From: Anaerolineales bacterium
Lineage (GTDB): Bacteria > Chloroflexota > Anaerolineae > Anaerolineales > UBA11858
Length of the DNA: 64,000 nt
Direction: 5' to 3'
Assembly (NCBI GenBank): GCA_028278545.1
Contig: JANQED010000120.1
Location: 1 to 64,000 of the forward strand
The notes below the pieces were generated by a model. That model saw only the letters and a list, made by a program, of their open reading frames with translations, was not told where the DNA came from and made no database searches. This document shows, in pieces, positions 51,550 to 59,883 of this stretch; position 1 is the stretch's first letter; each line of letters opens with the position of its first letter. The position numbers and the translations under genes are program-made.

Positions 51550-52782
51550 ATGCCCGAATTTTTGACTTTACTTCCTCCGGCGGAGGCCCTGAAAAAGCTG
51601 CTCGACCACCTTCAAGCTGGACCTGTTCCCGAACAGGTGGAGACGGAACGCGCTTTAGGGCGCGTGCTGGTATCCCCGGTGACCGCGCCTCATCCTCTAC
51701 CTGAATTTCCGCGCACTACCGTAGATGGGTACGCCGTGCGTGCTGCCGATACCTTTGGGGCCAGCGAGAGTTTGCCGGTTTATCTGGCATTGATTGGCGA
51801 AGTAGCGATGGGTTCTGCCGCGGAAGTGGCTCTCTCGGCGGGAGAATGTATGCTTATCCACACCGGCGGGATGCTTCCCAAGGGCTGTGACGCGGTGGTG
51901 ATGCTGGAATACACCCAGCAAGCCCGCCCCGAGGAGATCGAGATCTTGCGCGCCGTGGCCGTCGGGGAGAATGTGATCAAAGTTGGGGAAGATGTCGAAG
52001 ATCGCCAGGAAGTCATCCCGGCTGGGACGCGTTTGCGCCCAGCAGAGATCGGCGGGTTAATGGCTTTGGGCTTTACCAGTGTTTCCGTAGCCCGCAAGCC
52101 TGAAGTGGGGATACTCTCCAGCGGTGATGAGGTCATTCCCCCAGGCGAAAAACCTGCTCCCGGTCAGGTGCGCGATATCAACGCCTATACCTTGAGCACA
52201 GCTGTAGAAGACGCCGGCGCTGAACCGGTTTTCTATGGCATTATCCCAGATACCTATCAGGAGATGTACGCAGCAGCCGAGCGCGCCAGGGCGAAATGTG
52301 ATCTGGTCGTGGTCACGGCAGGGTCATCGGCCAGCACTCGCGATCTGACCTCTCAAATTCTCGATCAATTGGGTGAGCCGGGTGTGCTGGTGCATGGAGT
52401 CAACACTCGTCCGGGGAAACCGACCATTTTGGCAGTCTGCGATGGCGTGCCGATGGTCGGGCTGCCAGGCAACCCGGTCAGTGCGTTGGTCAACACACGC
52501 TTGTTCGTTGTGCCAGTAATAAAAACCCTCCTGGGAGAGCTTACCACCCGGCCTCGGCCCATGGTTTTTGCGAAATTGAGCGTTAATCTCCCCTCTCAGG
52601 CTGGACGTGAAGATTGGGTGCCTGTTGCCTTGAATTTCGTAGGAGATGGCTATGTTGCCGAACCCATTTTCGGCAAGAGCAACCTGATCTTCACCCTCTC
52701 TCGCGCCGACGGGCTGTTGAAAATCCCCGCCGATGCGACGGGATTGTCCGCAGGGGAGTTGGTGGAAGTGTTTCTCATGTGA
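51550..52782 (+). CDS. moeA: Molybdopterin molybdenumtransferase MoeA
   Basis: A 410-residue MoeA that inserts molybdate (or tungstate) into adenylylated molybdopterin. Recognisable segments are RTTVDGYAVRAAD (domain with the MPT-binding site), IHTGGMLPKGCDAVVMLEYT, GILSSGDEVI, VTAGSSASTRDLT, NTRPGKPT and GLPGNPVSA. The usual GG-x-S-x-G-x-x-D reads AGSSASTRD here, a deviation it shares with the second MoeA of this window. The gene is 28 bp after the UbiA-like gene. No moaA/moaC is in the window. Confidence 0.92.
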   Translation: MPEFLTLLPPAEALKKLLDHLQAGPVPEQVETERALGRVLVSPVTAPHPLPEFPRTTVDGYAVRAADTFGASESLPVYLALIGEVAMGSAAEVALSAGECMLIHTGGMLPKGCDAVVMLEYTQQARPEEIEILRAVAVGENVIKVGEDVEDRQEVIPAGTRLRPAEIGGLMALGFTSVSVARKPEVGILSSGDEVIPPGEKPAPGQVRDINAYTLSTAVEDAGAEPVFYGIIPDTYQEMYAAAERARAKCDLVVVTAGSSASTRDLTSQILDQLGEPGVLVHGVNTRPGKPTILAVCDGVPMVGLPGNPVSALVNTRLFVVPVIKTLLGELTTRPRPMVFAKLSVNLPSQAGREDWVPVALNFVGDGYVAEPIFGKSNLIFTLSRADGLLKIPADATGLSAGELVEVFLM

Positions 52783-52873
52783 AAGTCTGGCAGTGATTCT
52801 GGAAACTGATAGTTGTTTGGGATTTTGACTTAGCATCGTGCGATATCGGGCGACTGTGGACACCCTTCCGCAT

Positions 52874-53257
52874 ATGAAGTTTACCCTTTCGATACTCCAG
52901 CATAAATATGCCGTTTGCCAGCTTTCCGCTAAGACAGCTTTACCAGATTGGGCCACTGGTGATGAATTGCTGGCCTTCGTTCGCACCGACGAAGAGTTGA
53001 GCATCGTTTGCCCCAGCGATGGCGTTCCCCAAGGTGTGCTCGCCGAGGACGGTTGGCGGGCTGTCAAAGTGGTTGGGCCGTTGGACTTCTCTTTGTTGGG
53101 TGTTTTGGCTCATCTGACAGCGGTATTGGCTGAGGCTGGGGTGAGTATCTTTGCCCTTTCTACCTACAATACTGATTACCTGCTCTTAAAAGGCGAGTGT
53201 CTTGACGAGGCCGTTGCTGCCTTGAGGGAGGCGGGTCATCGGGTTATCCCCAAATGA
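52874..53257 (+). CDS. ACT-domain protein
   Basis: A 127-residue protein made of two small alpha/beta ACT-like units of the kind classed as CASTOR/UPF0735-like amino-acid sensors: FTLSILQHKYAVCQL...ELSIVC and WRAVKVVGPLDFSLLGVLAHLTAVLAEAGVSIFALSTYNTDYLLL. The second is a clear ACT signature. The ATG at 52874 fits the domain start; the upstream start adds 12 residues. Its stop overlaps the ATG of the polysaccharide deacetylase gene by 4 bp (ATGA). It probably senses an amino acid; the target is unknown. Confidence 0.83.
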   Translation: MKFTLSILQHKYAVCQLSAKTALPDWATGDELLAFVRTDEELSIVCPSDGVPQGVLAEDGWRAVKVVGPLDFSLLGVLAHLTAVLAEAGVSIFALSTYNTDYLLLKGECLDEAVAALREAGHRVIPK

Positions 53258-54168
53258 AAGCTAAATTGTGGCAATTGTTGTGGATGCTCGTCTTTAGCGT
53301 GGGGTGCACCTTGCAGGCTCCCGCCTCGAATGTCAGGGACGCGCAGACTCCCTTCGGGGTGGGAACAAGGCCTGAGAACACTGCCACCCCCACTGAGGTC
53401 GCGCGCACTGCCACCCCAACGCCCAATCCCACCTCGACGCTGACATCTACTCCCTCGTCCACCTCGACGCCCATTTACACGGGGACGCCGACTTTGGTCT
53501 ATAACTCTCCGGGGGAATTAGTTGCCCCTATCTTGCTCTACTATCATATTGATAAGAGTGATCCACCTAGCCGGTATTATGTTTCGCCGGGTGATTTTCG
53601 AGCACAGATGGCCTACCTGCGTGACCAAGGGTACACTTCCATCACCATCTCGGAGTTGACCTTGGTGTTGATCAATGGAGGCGAGTTGCCTGCCCGGCCC
53701 GTTGTGATCACTTTCGACGATGGGGATGCCGGCATCTACGCGAACGCCTTTCCCATTATGCAGGAGATGGGCTTTGTAGGGGTGGTTTACCTGACGGGAA
53801 ACCGCTTGTATTCGGACGGTTTTCTAACCCCGGAACAATTGGGGGAGATGACCGCCGCCGGATGGCAGGTTGGCAGCCAGGGAATGACGCACCAAGACCT
53901 CACCACAAAACACGAGGATTTACGCAATGAATTGCTGCAATCTCGGCTTGACTTAGAAGATGCCTTGGGAGTCAGGGTGACGACTTTTGCCTACCCTTTT
54001 GGAGCGATGGATGGGACTGTAGCCGATAAGTTGCAGGAATTTGGGTATTACAGTGCTGTGGGTCTGGGACAATCTTCGACGCACACCTGGGGGACAATTT
54101 ACTACCTCAGCCGCATCGAAGTTCAGGGGGCGTTGGCGATGGACGATTTCGCGGCTCGTTTGCCGTGA
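53254..54168 (+). CDS. Polysaccharide deacetylase-like lipoprotein
   Basis: A 304-residue protein with a lipoprotein signal (lipid Cys18 in FSVGC), a Thr/Pro/Ser linker at 43-78 and a NodB-type deacetylase domain from about 90. ITFDDGD at 153-159 gives the catalytic D155 and metal-binding D156. The next motif, normally H-x3-H, reads S-Q209-GMT-H213: the first metal His is Gln here. Later landmarks (TFAYPFG) are normal. It may therefore be inactive or use altered metal binding. The ATGA overlap couples it to the ACT-domain gene. Confidence 0.85.
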   Translation: MKAKLWQLLWMLVFSVGCTLQAPASNVRDAQTPFGVGTRPENTATPTEVARTATPTPNPTSTLTSTPSSTSTPIYTGTPTLVYNSPGELVAPILLYYHIDKSDPPSRYYVSPGDFRAQMAYLRDQGYTSITISELTLVLINGGELPARPVVITFDDGDAGIYANAFPIMQEMGFVGVVYLTGNRLYSDGFLTPEQLGEMTAAGWQVGSQGMTHQDLTTKHEDLRNELLQSRLDLEDALGVRVTTFAYPFGAMDGTVADKLQEFGYYSAVGLGQSSTHTWGTIYYLSRIEVQGALAMDDFAARLP

Positions 54169-54207
54169 TCTTGGTCGCTTTTCCATCAATCTCTACAAGT
54201 CCAGCGG

Positions 54208-55530
54208 TCAAAAAGCTGCCAACACCAGTCCGAAGAGATATCCGGCCAGCGTGCTGAAGATCGAAACCAGCACAACGTAGAGGGCGGTTTTGCTTTTTCC
54301 GAGGATCTTCCCGGTGACCAGGATGCTCTGGATGGAAAGCTCCGGGTCGGCGATCAGGTAGGCCAGTAGCGGGCCGCGGTGCATGCCCAAATCGAGGAAC
54401 ATACGCGCGATGGGCACCTCCACCAGGGTTGGGAAATACATAAATACACCGAAGACCACGCCCACGAAATTGGCTAGAAGGGTATTGCTGCCGGTCAGAG
54501 ATCGCACCCAGGTTCCAGGGATGAGCACCTTGACGATCCCGGCGGCGAAAACGCCCACGATCAGCAAAGGGAATATCTGCTTGACGAATTTCCAGGTTTC
54601 CCAAAGCCAACGGCCGATCTCATCTTGGGTCAGGCCTCGTTGGGCGGTGATGATCAATGCTATTAACATGGCCGTCACAGTGATCGCCCGGCCTGTGACG
54701 CTGATTTCTAAGCTGGCGCTTTCGTTAATGAGCGGCGCGGCGACCAGCAGCGTGATTATTACCAAGCCTAGGGTGACTACTGTCCAGGTATTGATGCCTT
54801 CCAAAACGCGCTCGAACCCCCAGAACGCTGCCAGGGCGATCAGCACTAAGAGAATGATGATTATGGCCCCTTGAAGGCTGAGATGTAGGGCGCTCAATGC
54901 GGAAATTGCGCCAGGAGCGAAATCCAAGGGGATGGAAAGGGTGAAGTAGCTTTGTTTGAGCAATTCGATTTGCAGCGTTCCGGCGATTAGCGTGGCGATC
55001 ATCAGAGCGAAGAAAACCCATATCACAGGCCTGACTCGGGTTCTTTGGCCGAAAAGATCGTTCTCAACGTTGACCTCATCGCTCTTAAAGATCGCCGACA
55101 TGATCAGCCCAATAACAATCCCAAAGAGGATGGAGAGCAGAATGCGCGCCAGGGCGATATCCATGCCAATTGCTGCGCCGGTGTAGGCCACTGCCAAAAT
55201 ATTGATGGCCGGTCCGACGAATAAGAAGGTGATAGCCGGGCCCAGGCCTGCGCCGCGTTTCCAGATCCCCGCGAAAAGGGGCAGAATCGTGCAGGAACAC
55301 ACTGCCAGCACGAAGCCGCCCAGGGAAGCTGCCGGATACGAGACCCACTTGCTTGCCTTTGGGCCGAGATAGCGCGTAACCGTCTCTTTTGGGATCAGGG
55401 CTGAGAGCGCGCCGGCGATGAAAAAGGCCGGCACCAGGCAGAGGATCACATGGGCAGCCAGATAGTCTAAGAGGCTCAACCAACCCGCTTCGACAAGATC
55501 AACGATATAAGTGATGGGCTCTGTTTGCAT
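54208..55530 (-). CDS. Membrane permease of the DUF318/SO_0444 metal-efflux type
   Basis: A 440-residue protein with about ten membrane helices in two halves and a long central polar loop. The first half carries the motif AVCSCTILPLFAG (C78, C80), the second a similar GIVKVLIPG and MYFPTLVEVP segment, as in permeases of the DUF318/YraQ family linked to copper, zinc or arsenic export. The ATG directly follows the stop of the thioredoxin-like gene (no gap), and an ArsR-type regulator heads the operon, so metal or metalloid export is likely. Which ion cannot be decided. Confidence 0.88.
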   Translation of the reverse strand: MQTEPITYIVDLVEAGWLSLLDYLAAHVILCLVPAFFIAGALSALIPKETVTRYLGPKASKWVSYPAASLGGFVLAVCSCTILPLFAGIWKRGAGLGPAITFLFVGPAINILAVAYTGAAIGMDIALARILLSILFGIVIGLIMSAIFKSDEVNVENDLFGQRTRVRPVIWVFFALMIATLIAGTLQIELLKQSYFTLSIPLDFAPGAISALSALHLSLQGAIIIILLVLIALAAFWGFERVLEGINTWTVVTLGLVIITLLVAAPLINESASLEISVTGRAITVTAMLIALIITAQRGLTQDEIGRWLWETWKFVKQIFPLLIVGVFAAGIVKVLIPGTWVRSLTGSNTLLANFVGVVFGVFMYFPTLVEVPIARMFLDLGMHRGPLLAYLIADPELSIQSILVTGKILGKSKTALYVVLVSIFSTLAGYLFGLVLAAF

Positions 55531-55782
55531 TCAAGCTGTATTGAGCGCGGTGGTGATTAAGGAGGTGACTTCGCCTATCGTGAGCACGCGCCCGCTGCTG
55601 ACGATCTCGTCATTGATGATCAGGCCGGGCGTGGTCATCACGCCTAGCTCGACGATTTCGGCGTAGTCGGTCACTTTGCTGATATCCGCATCGATGTTGA
55701 GGAAGTCAACGGCTTCATGAACCAGTTTGGCAAGTTTCTCGCAGTTGGCACAGCCAGGGCCTAAGATTTTGATCGATAGCAT
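55531..55782 (-). CDS. Small thioredoxin-like redox-active protein
   Basis: An 83-residue protein with a redox pair Cys11-x-x-Cys14 in GPGCANCEK and the cis-Pro region VMTTPGLIIND, like the MTH895/redox-active disulfide protein 2 family. It is placed between ArsR (13-bp gap) and the permease (no gap), an arrangement seen in several metal/arsenic operons. It could reduce or deliver a thiol-bound metal ion to the permease, but this is inferred from context only. Confidence 0.88.
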   Translation of the reverse strand: MLSIKILGPGCANCEKLAKLVHEAVDFLNIDADISKVTDYAEIVELGVMTTPGLIINDEIVSSGRVLTIGEVTSLITTALNTA

Positions 55783-55795
55783 GGTGGTGTCTCTC

Positions 55796-56200
55796 CTAAG
55801 ACGAAAATTCTTCCCTCGCCGCCACCGATGTTTGAGGTTTCCCTCTACAATTTGGACAGCAGCAATGGGGAAGTGGGGTATCTGGCAGGAGCGCTTCTAG
55901 TTCCGTATCCGGCGTCTCGGCAATACGGCCTGCCTCTCGAATAAGCCCTAATAAGCGTTCATCGCTCAGCCGATAGTAGACGTAGCGCCCCTCTCGCCGG
56001 GTTTCCAAGATGCCCGCGTTGCGCAGGGCCATCAGGTGTTGGGAGATGTAGGCCTGTCGATAGCCCAGCAGCGCTTCCAAATGACAGACGCAGGCTTCGC
56101 CTTGGCCGATTGCTAGCAAAATACACAGCCGCGCCGCTGGCTGTATTGCCTTGAGCAGGCGGCTGATCCTCTTCTCAATACCTGATGTCTTGTTTTCCAT
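55796..56200 (-). CDS. ArsR-family metal-sensing repressor
   Basis: A 134-residue winged-helix regulator. The helix-turn-helix is in LEALLGYRQAYISQHLMALRNAGI, and C37-V-C39 lies at the start of the recognition region, where ArsR-type sensors bind arsenite or other soft metals. A second Cys cluster (C113, C114, C115, C118) is in the tail. The ATG at 56200 fits the domain start; a longer frame runs 37 codons further into the divergent gene. It probably represses its own operon through the palindrome at 56219-56238. Confidence 0.87.
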   Translation of the reverse strand: MENKTSGIEKRISRLLKAIQPAARLCILLAIGQGEACVCHLEALLGYRQAYISQHLMALRNAGILETRREGRYVYYRLSDERLLGLIREAGRIAETPDTELEALLPDTPLPHCCCPNCRGKPQTSVAAREEFSS

Positions 56201-56218
56201 TCGCTTATATTCTATTTT

Positions 56219-56238
56219 ATATTCGATAATTTGAATAT
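56219..56238. promoter_or_regulatory. Candidate ArsR operator
   Basis: An A/T-rich imperfect palindrome, ATATTC...GAATAT with an 8-nt centre, lies 19 bp before the ArsR start and in the 93-bp gap to the divergent MoeA-PBP gene. The spacing fits ArsR/SmtB operators. Overlap with a promoter is likely but not proven. Confidence 0.45.
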
Positions 56239-56293
56239 GACGTCTAGCACATAACTTCCGATCATTCTTCCTCATTGATGATAGAATCGCCAC

Positions 56294-58309
56294 ATGTCTG
56301 TATATCTCCACGATATTCCTTTATCGCAGGCCCAGGAACGATTAAAGCAAGCGCTTATTGATGCCCAATTGTGGGGGTTTCTCGGCGTTGAAGAAATCCC
56401 TCTGGATGAACATGCGCTGGGGCGGGTTACAGCCGAGCCAGTTTGGGCGAAGATCTCCTCGCCGCACTATCATGCCTCAGCTATGGATGGTTTTGCCGTG
56501 CGGGCACGCCAGACGGATGGTGCGTTGGCTACTACACCGTTGACGTTGCGTTATGGTGAACAGGCCCGCTATATTGATACTGGAGACCCGCTGCCGGAGT
56601 GGGCAGATGCAGTCATCCCCATCGAAGACGTTGAACCCGTGGACGAAGCTGGTGAGGCGGTCGCGGCGGCTTCAGAACAGCGTCACCCCTATGCCATTCG
56701 CATTCGGGCCGCGGTGACGCCCTGGTCGCATGTGCGCTCGATGGGGGAAGATATGGTTGCCACCCAATTGGTTTTGCCTGCCGGGCACACGCTGCGCCCC
56801 GCGGACTTGGGCGCTATTGCCGGGTGCGGTCACAGCACGGTGAGCGTGACTCGAAAGCCGAAGGTCGCCATCATCCCTACTGGCACGGAGTTGGTGACCG
56901 TCGGTGAATCCGTGCGGAGCGGAGATATTATTGAATACAACTCCATCGTGATGGCCGCTCAAACCAACCTCTGGGGTGGTCAGGCGACCCGATATCCAAT
57001 CACCCCCGATGTTTTCGAAGATATCAAAGGGCGAGTCCTTGAGGCCGCACAAGACCATGATTTGATCTTATTGAACGCCGGTTCCTCCGCCGGTTCAGAG
57101 GATTTCTCAGCCAGGGTGGTTGAATCCCTTGGAGACCTGCTTGTCCATGGAGTCGCAGTGCGCCCCGGACACCCCGTCATTTTGGGGATGATAGAGCGAC
57201 CTTCGTCCTCCGCCTCCCGCCCTCCGTCTTCTGTCCCCATCATCGGCGTGCCGGGGTATCCTGTCTCAGCAGCGCTGACGGGGGAGATCTTTGTTGAGCC
57301 GTTGCTGGCGAAGTGGTTGGGCAGGCGGCCAGTGGAACCTATCGAAATCGATGCCACGCTCACGCGCAAGATGGCCTCTCCTGCCGGAGATGACGATTAT
57401 GTGCGCGTCGCCGTGGGCAAGGTTGGCGAGCGAACCCTGGCCGCTCCGTTGTCCAGGGGTTCTGGCGTGATCACCTCACTTGTCAGAGCTGATGGGATTG
57501 TAGTCGTCCCCAGGGGCTCTCAAGGGATGCCGGCGGGTGAGCAGATCAAGGTGCGCTTGTATCGTTCTCCAAAAGAGATCGAGCGCACCATCTTCGCGGT
57601 CGGTTCGCATGATATTGTCTTGGATGTGATGGCCCAATTCCTGGCGACCTCGGATCGCCGGTTGGCATCGGCTAACGTCGGCAGCCTGGGCGGTTTGGTG
57701 GCCTTAAGGCGCGAGGAGGCTCATCTGGCTGGTGCCCATCTCCTCGACCCAGAGAGTGGCGAATACAATTTGGCGTATATCCGCCAATATTTGCCTGGAA
57801 TGCCTGTGCGGGTGATGGCTCTCGTGGGGCGGGAGCAGGGCCTGATCGTACCCCGGGGGAACCCCAAGGCGGTCGAATCATTGGGCGATCTGACCAACCC
57901 TGGGGTCAGCTTTGTCAACCGCCAGCGCGGGGCCGGGACGCGCATCCTGTTGGACTATCATCTCGACCAGATGAAAGTCAATGTTGAGCAAATCCAGGGG
58001 TACAACCACGAGGAATTCACTCATCTGGCAGTCGCTGCGGCGGTGGCCTCAGGGCGGGCTGATTGTGGTTTGGGGATCGCGGCTGCCGCGCAGGCCTTGG
58101 ATTTGGATTTCATCCCGCTTTTCAAAGAAAGGTATGACTTAATTATCCCCAATGAATATTTGGAAGGCGATTTGTTGAGTCCGCTGATAGAGGTGCTCAG
58201 CAATCCCTCTTTTCGTGAATTGGTTGCCTCATTGCCTGGTTATGATCTTTCCCCTATGGGTGAGATCATCGCCGAAGGTGAATTTGCTGATCACAAGGGA
58301 AGTCCTTAG
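56294..58309 (+). CDS. moeA: MoeA fused to a periplasmic-binding-like domain
   Basis: A 671-residue fusion. Residues 1-415 are MoeA: MDGFAVRARQTD, IDTGDPLPEWADAVIPIEDVE, IIPTGTELVTVGE, LNAGSSAGSEDF, VRPGHPVILG and IGVPGYPVSA. Residues about 430-671 resemble the type-2 periplasmic-binding/LysR-effector domain (FAVGSHDIVLDVMAQFLA, then GNPKAVESLGDL, QRGAGTRILLD). The fusion is known in archaea and Chloroflexota and may sense molybdate or tungstate. It is the second moeA of the window and divergent from ArsR. An in-frame Ser/Pro-rich insertion is at 57199-57240. Confidence 0.9.
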   Translation: MSVYLHDIPLSQAQERLKQALIDAQLWGFLGVEEIPLDEHALGRVTAEPVWAKISSPHYHASAMDGFAVRARQTDGALATTPLTLRYGEQARYIDTGDPLPEWADAVIPIEDVEPVDEAGEAVAAASEQRHPYAIRIRAAVTPWSHVRSMGEDMVATQLVLPAGHTLRPADLGAIAGCGHSTVSVTRKPKVAIIPTGTELVTVGESVRSGDIIEYNSIVMAAQTNLWGGQATRYPITPDVFEDIKGRVLEAAQDHDLILLNAGSSAGSEDFSARVVESLGDLLVHGVAVRPGHPVILGMIERPSSSASRPPSSVPIIGVPGYPVSAALTGEIFVEPLLAKWLGRRPVEPIEIDATLTRKMASPAGDDDYVRVAVGKVGERTLAAPLSRGSGVITSLVRADGIVVVPRGSQGMPAGEQIKVRLYRSPKEIERTIFAVGSHDIVLDVMAQFLATSDRRLASANVGSLGGLVALRREEAHLAGAHLLDPESGEYNLAYIRQYLPGMPVRVMALVGREQGLIVPRGNPKAVESLGDLTNPGVSFVNRQRGAGTRILLDYHLDQMKVNVEQIQGYNHEEFTHLAVAAAVASGRADCGLGIAAAAQALDLDFIPLFKERYDLIIPNEYLEGDLLSPLIEVLSNPSFRELVASLPGYDLSPMGEIIAEGEFADHKGSP

Positions 58310-58330
58310 CGTCGTTCTGGTAACAAACGA

Positions 58331-58375
58331 AAAAACGAGTGCGAGCGGCGCTTTGTGCCATTTGCACTCGTTTTT
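58331..58375. terminator. Bidirectional intrinsic terminator
   Basis: A 12-bp perfect stem (58331-58342 with 58364-58375) with a 21-nt loop has A5 at its left and T5 at its right end. It lies between the moeA fusion (plus) and cold-shock (minus) genes and can serve both. Confidence 0.75.
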
Positions 58376-58393
58376 CTACATCTTTTTGTGTAT

Positions 58394-58606
58394 CTATTCG
58401 ATTGCACTCACATTTTGAGCTTGAGGGCCTTTATCCCCCTGGGCTACTTCAAATTCAACGCGTTGACCTTCTTCCAGGGTACGATATCCTGTCCCCTGGA
58501 TAGAACTATAGTGGACGAAGACGTCTTCGCCTCCGTCGCGTTCGATGAAGCCATACCCTTTGCTCGCATTGAACCATTTTACGGTTCCGGTCTCTTGCTC
58601 TGACAC
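58394..58606 (-). CDS. Cold-shock domain protein (CspA family)
   Basis: A 70-residue single-stranded nucleic-acid-binding protein. The RNP motifs are KGYGFI and VFVHY, and it starts with [10 protein letters not shown], typical of the family. The start is a GTG at 58604-58606 with AAGGAGAA 8 nt upstream; the upstream frame of about 30 codons has no such signal. It has its own terminator and may be expressed strongly in response to cold or growth, although no cold-shock leader was recognised. Confidence 0.92.
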   Translation of the reverse strand: MSEQETGTVKWFNASKGYGFIERDGGEDVFVHYSSIQGTGYRTLEEGQRVEFEVAQGDKGPQAQNVSAIE

Positions 58607-58785
58607 TGCATCTTCTCCTTTCGTACATTTGACCATTTTACAGGCAGAGCTTTCTATTGCAGAATACAGCCGAAAGACTAATACTTCAGATAGAAACAAC
58701 TGCCGCCATCACAGAATTTTTAGCATGTCTGAAGGGGCTTGTCAAGTTTCCCCATATGGTTCTTGAGTAATCCTTGGGCGGGTGA

Positions 58786-59838
58786 CTAGAACACAATCAC
58801 CTGGGTACCGTAGCCTCTACGGTCCCATTCCTGGGGTTCGATTTCCGGCAGAGTCCATCGGTAGAGCCACTGGGCTTCCTCTACGGTCATGTTTACGCAT
58901 CCGTGGCTCATTCTGTAGCCGTAATTGTGGTGCCAGTAGGTGCCATGGAATGCGACACCGGTTTGGTGGAAAAAGGTCACCCAGGGCACGCCGGGCAGTT
59001 CATAGGCGTGAATGTCATCAGTGACCTTGCCGTCGCCCATATGCTTAGAAGGCATTTTGACCTGTACGTTGAAGCGCCCTGTGGGTGTTACCGTTGGGAT
59101 GCCGTTGGCTGTAGCCCCGACGCTGGGGATGCCGGTGGAAACGAGCGTACTCAGTACGACCTTATCCCCTTCGAATGCAGTCAGCGATTGATCTTTTAGG
59201 GAAACCTCAATGCGCTTGTCTTCCCAAGGGATGTGCGAGGAGATCGGTGCAAGCTCTTCGGGCATGAAAATGCGTACGTGTGTGGCAGGGACATGATAGT
59301 CGATTTTGAGCAGTTCGTCAGTGATCTTGTACCAGGGTTCGCCGTCCTGGCCTTCCTCCACGCCGGTGATCCAGTGCACTGATTGGTAGTACAAACGATA
59401 AAGCGGCACCCAACCATAGGTCAGGGTGTTGCGGTAAGAGCGAGTGTAGGGGACGGTGATCTCACCCAACCAGCCCTCTTCGGGAACCCAGCGGAGAGGG
59501 GTGTTCATACGGCGTTCTACAATTTGAATGTGAGCGCTGTGCGCATAGCCGCTGTATGTGCGGTACCAGCGGGGAGAATTGGGCAGGTCTTCTGGTTCGA
59601 TGATCACTTCGAAGATGGGAATGAGTTGGTCCCGGTGGAGTTTGCCGATTTTTTCGCTCTTGTAATCGTCATCTGCAAAGATATCAATCTCCTTTGTGCC
59701 CACCCGGCCGAGAGCGACCACTTCTGAAGGGAATCCCTCACCTTCAGGGAACCAATCGAGGAATCGATTCGTCGATAGAGAGCCAAAAGCCAGGGAACTG
59801 AATTTCAGAAAATCGCGCCGGGAGATTGAACTGGTCAT
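58786..59838 (-). CDS. Tat-exported L,D-transpeptidase (copy 1)
   Basis: A 350-residue exported L,D-transpeptidase. A Tat signal (S-R-R-D-F-L-K at 6-12 followed by a hydrophobic stretch) starts the protein. Residues 40-200 form two SH3-like repeats (WYRTYSGYAHSAHIQIVE and GEPWYKITDELL). Residues 205-350 are the YkuD catalytic domain: H298 in VAFHGTYWH and S311-H-G-C314 in RMSHGCVN. It makes 3-3 cross-links or attaches proteins to peptidoglycan. The second gene of a tandem pair, 45 bp downstream of copy 2. Confidence 0.92.
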   Translation of the reverse strand: MTSSISRRDFLKFSSLAFGSLSTNRFLDWFPEGEGFPSEVVALGRVGTKEIDIFADDDYKSEKIGKLHRDQLIPIFEVIIEPEDLPNSPRWYRTYSGYAHSAHIQIVERRMNTPLRWVPEEGWLGEITVPYTRSYRNTLTYGWVPLYRLYYQSVHWITGVEEGQDGEPWYKITDELLKIDYHVPATHVRIFMPEELAPISSHIPWEDKRIEVSLKDQSLTAFEGDKVVLSTLVSTGIPSVGATANGIPTVTPTGRFNVQVKMPSKHMGDGKVTDDIHAYELPGVPWVTFFHQTGVAFHGTYWHHNYGYRMSHGCVNMTVEEAQWLYRWTLPEIEPQEWDRRGYGTQVIVF

Positions 59839-59883
59839 GATGATGAGATTCTACTACAGGGAAAATGGAGAAATCAAGTCCAA

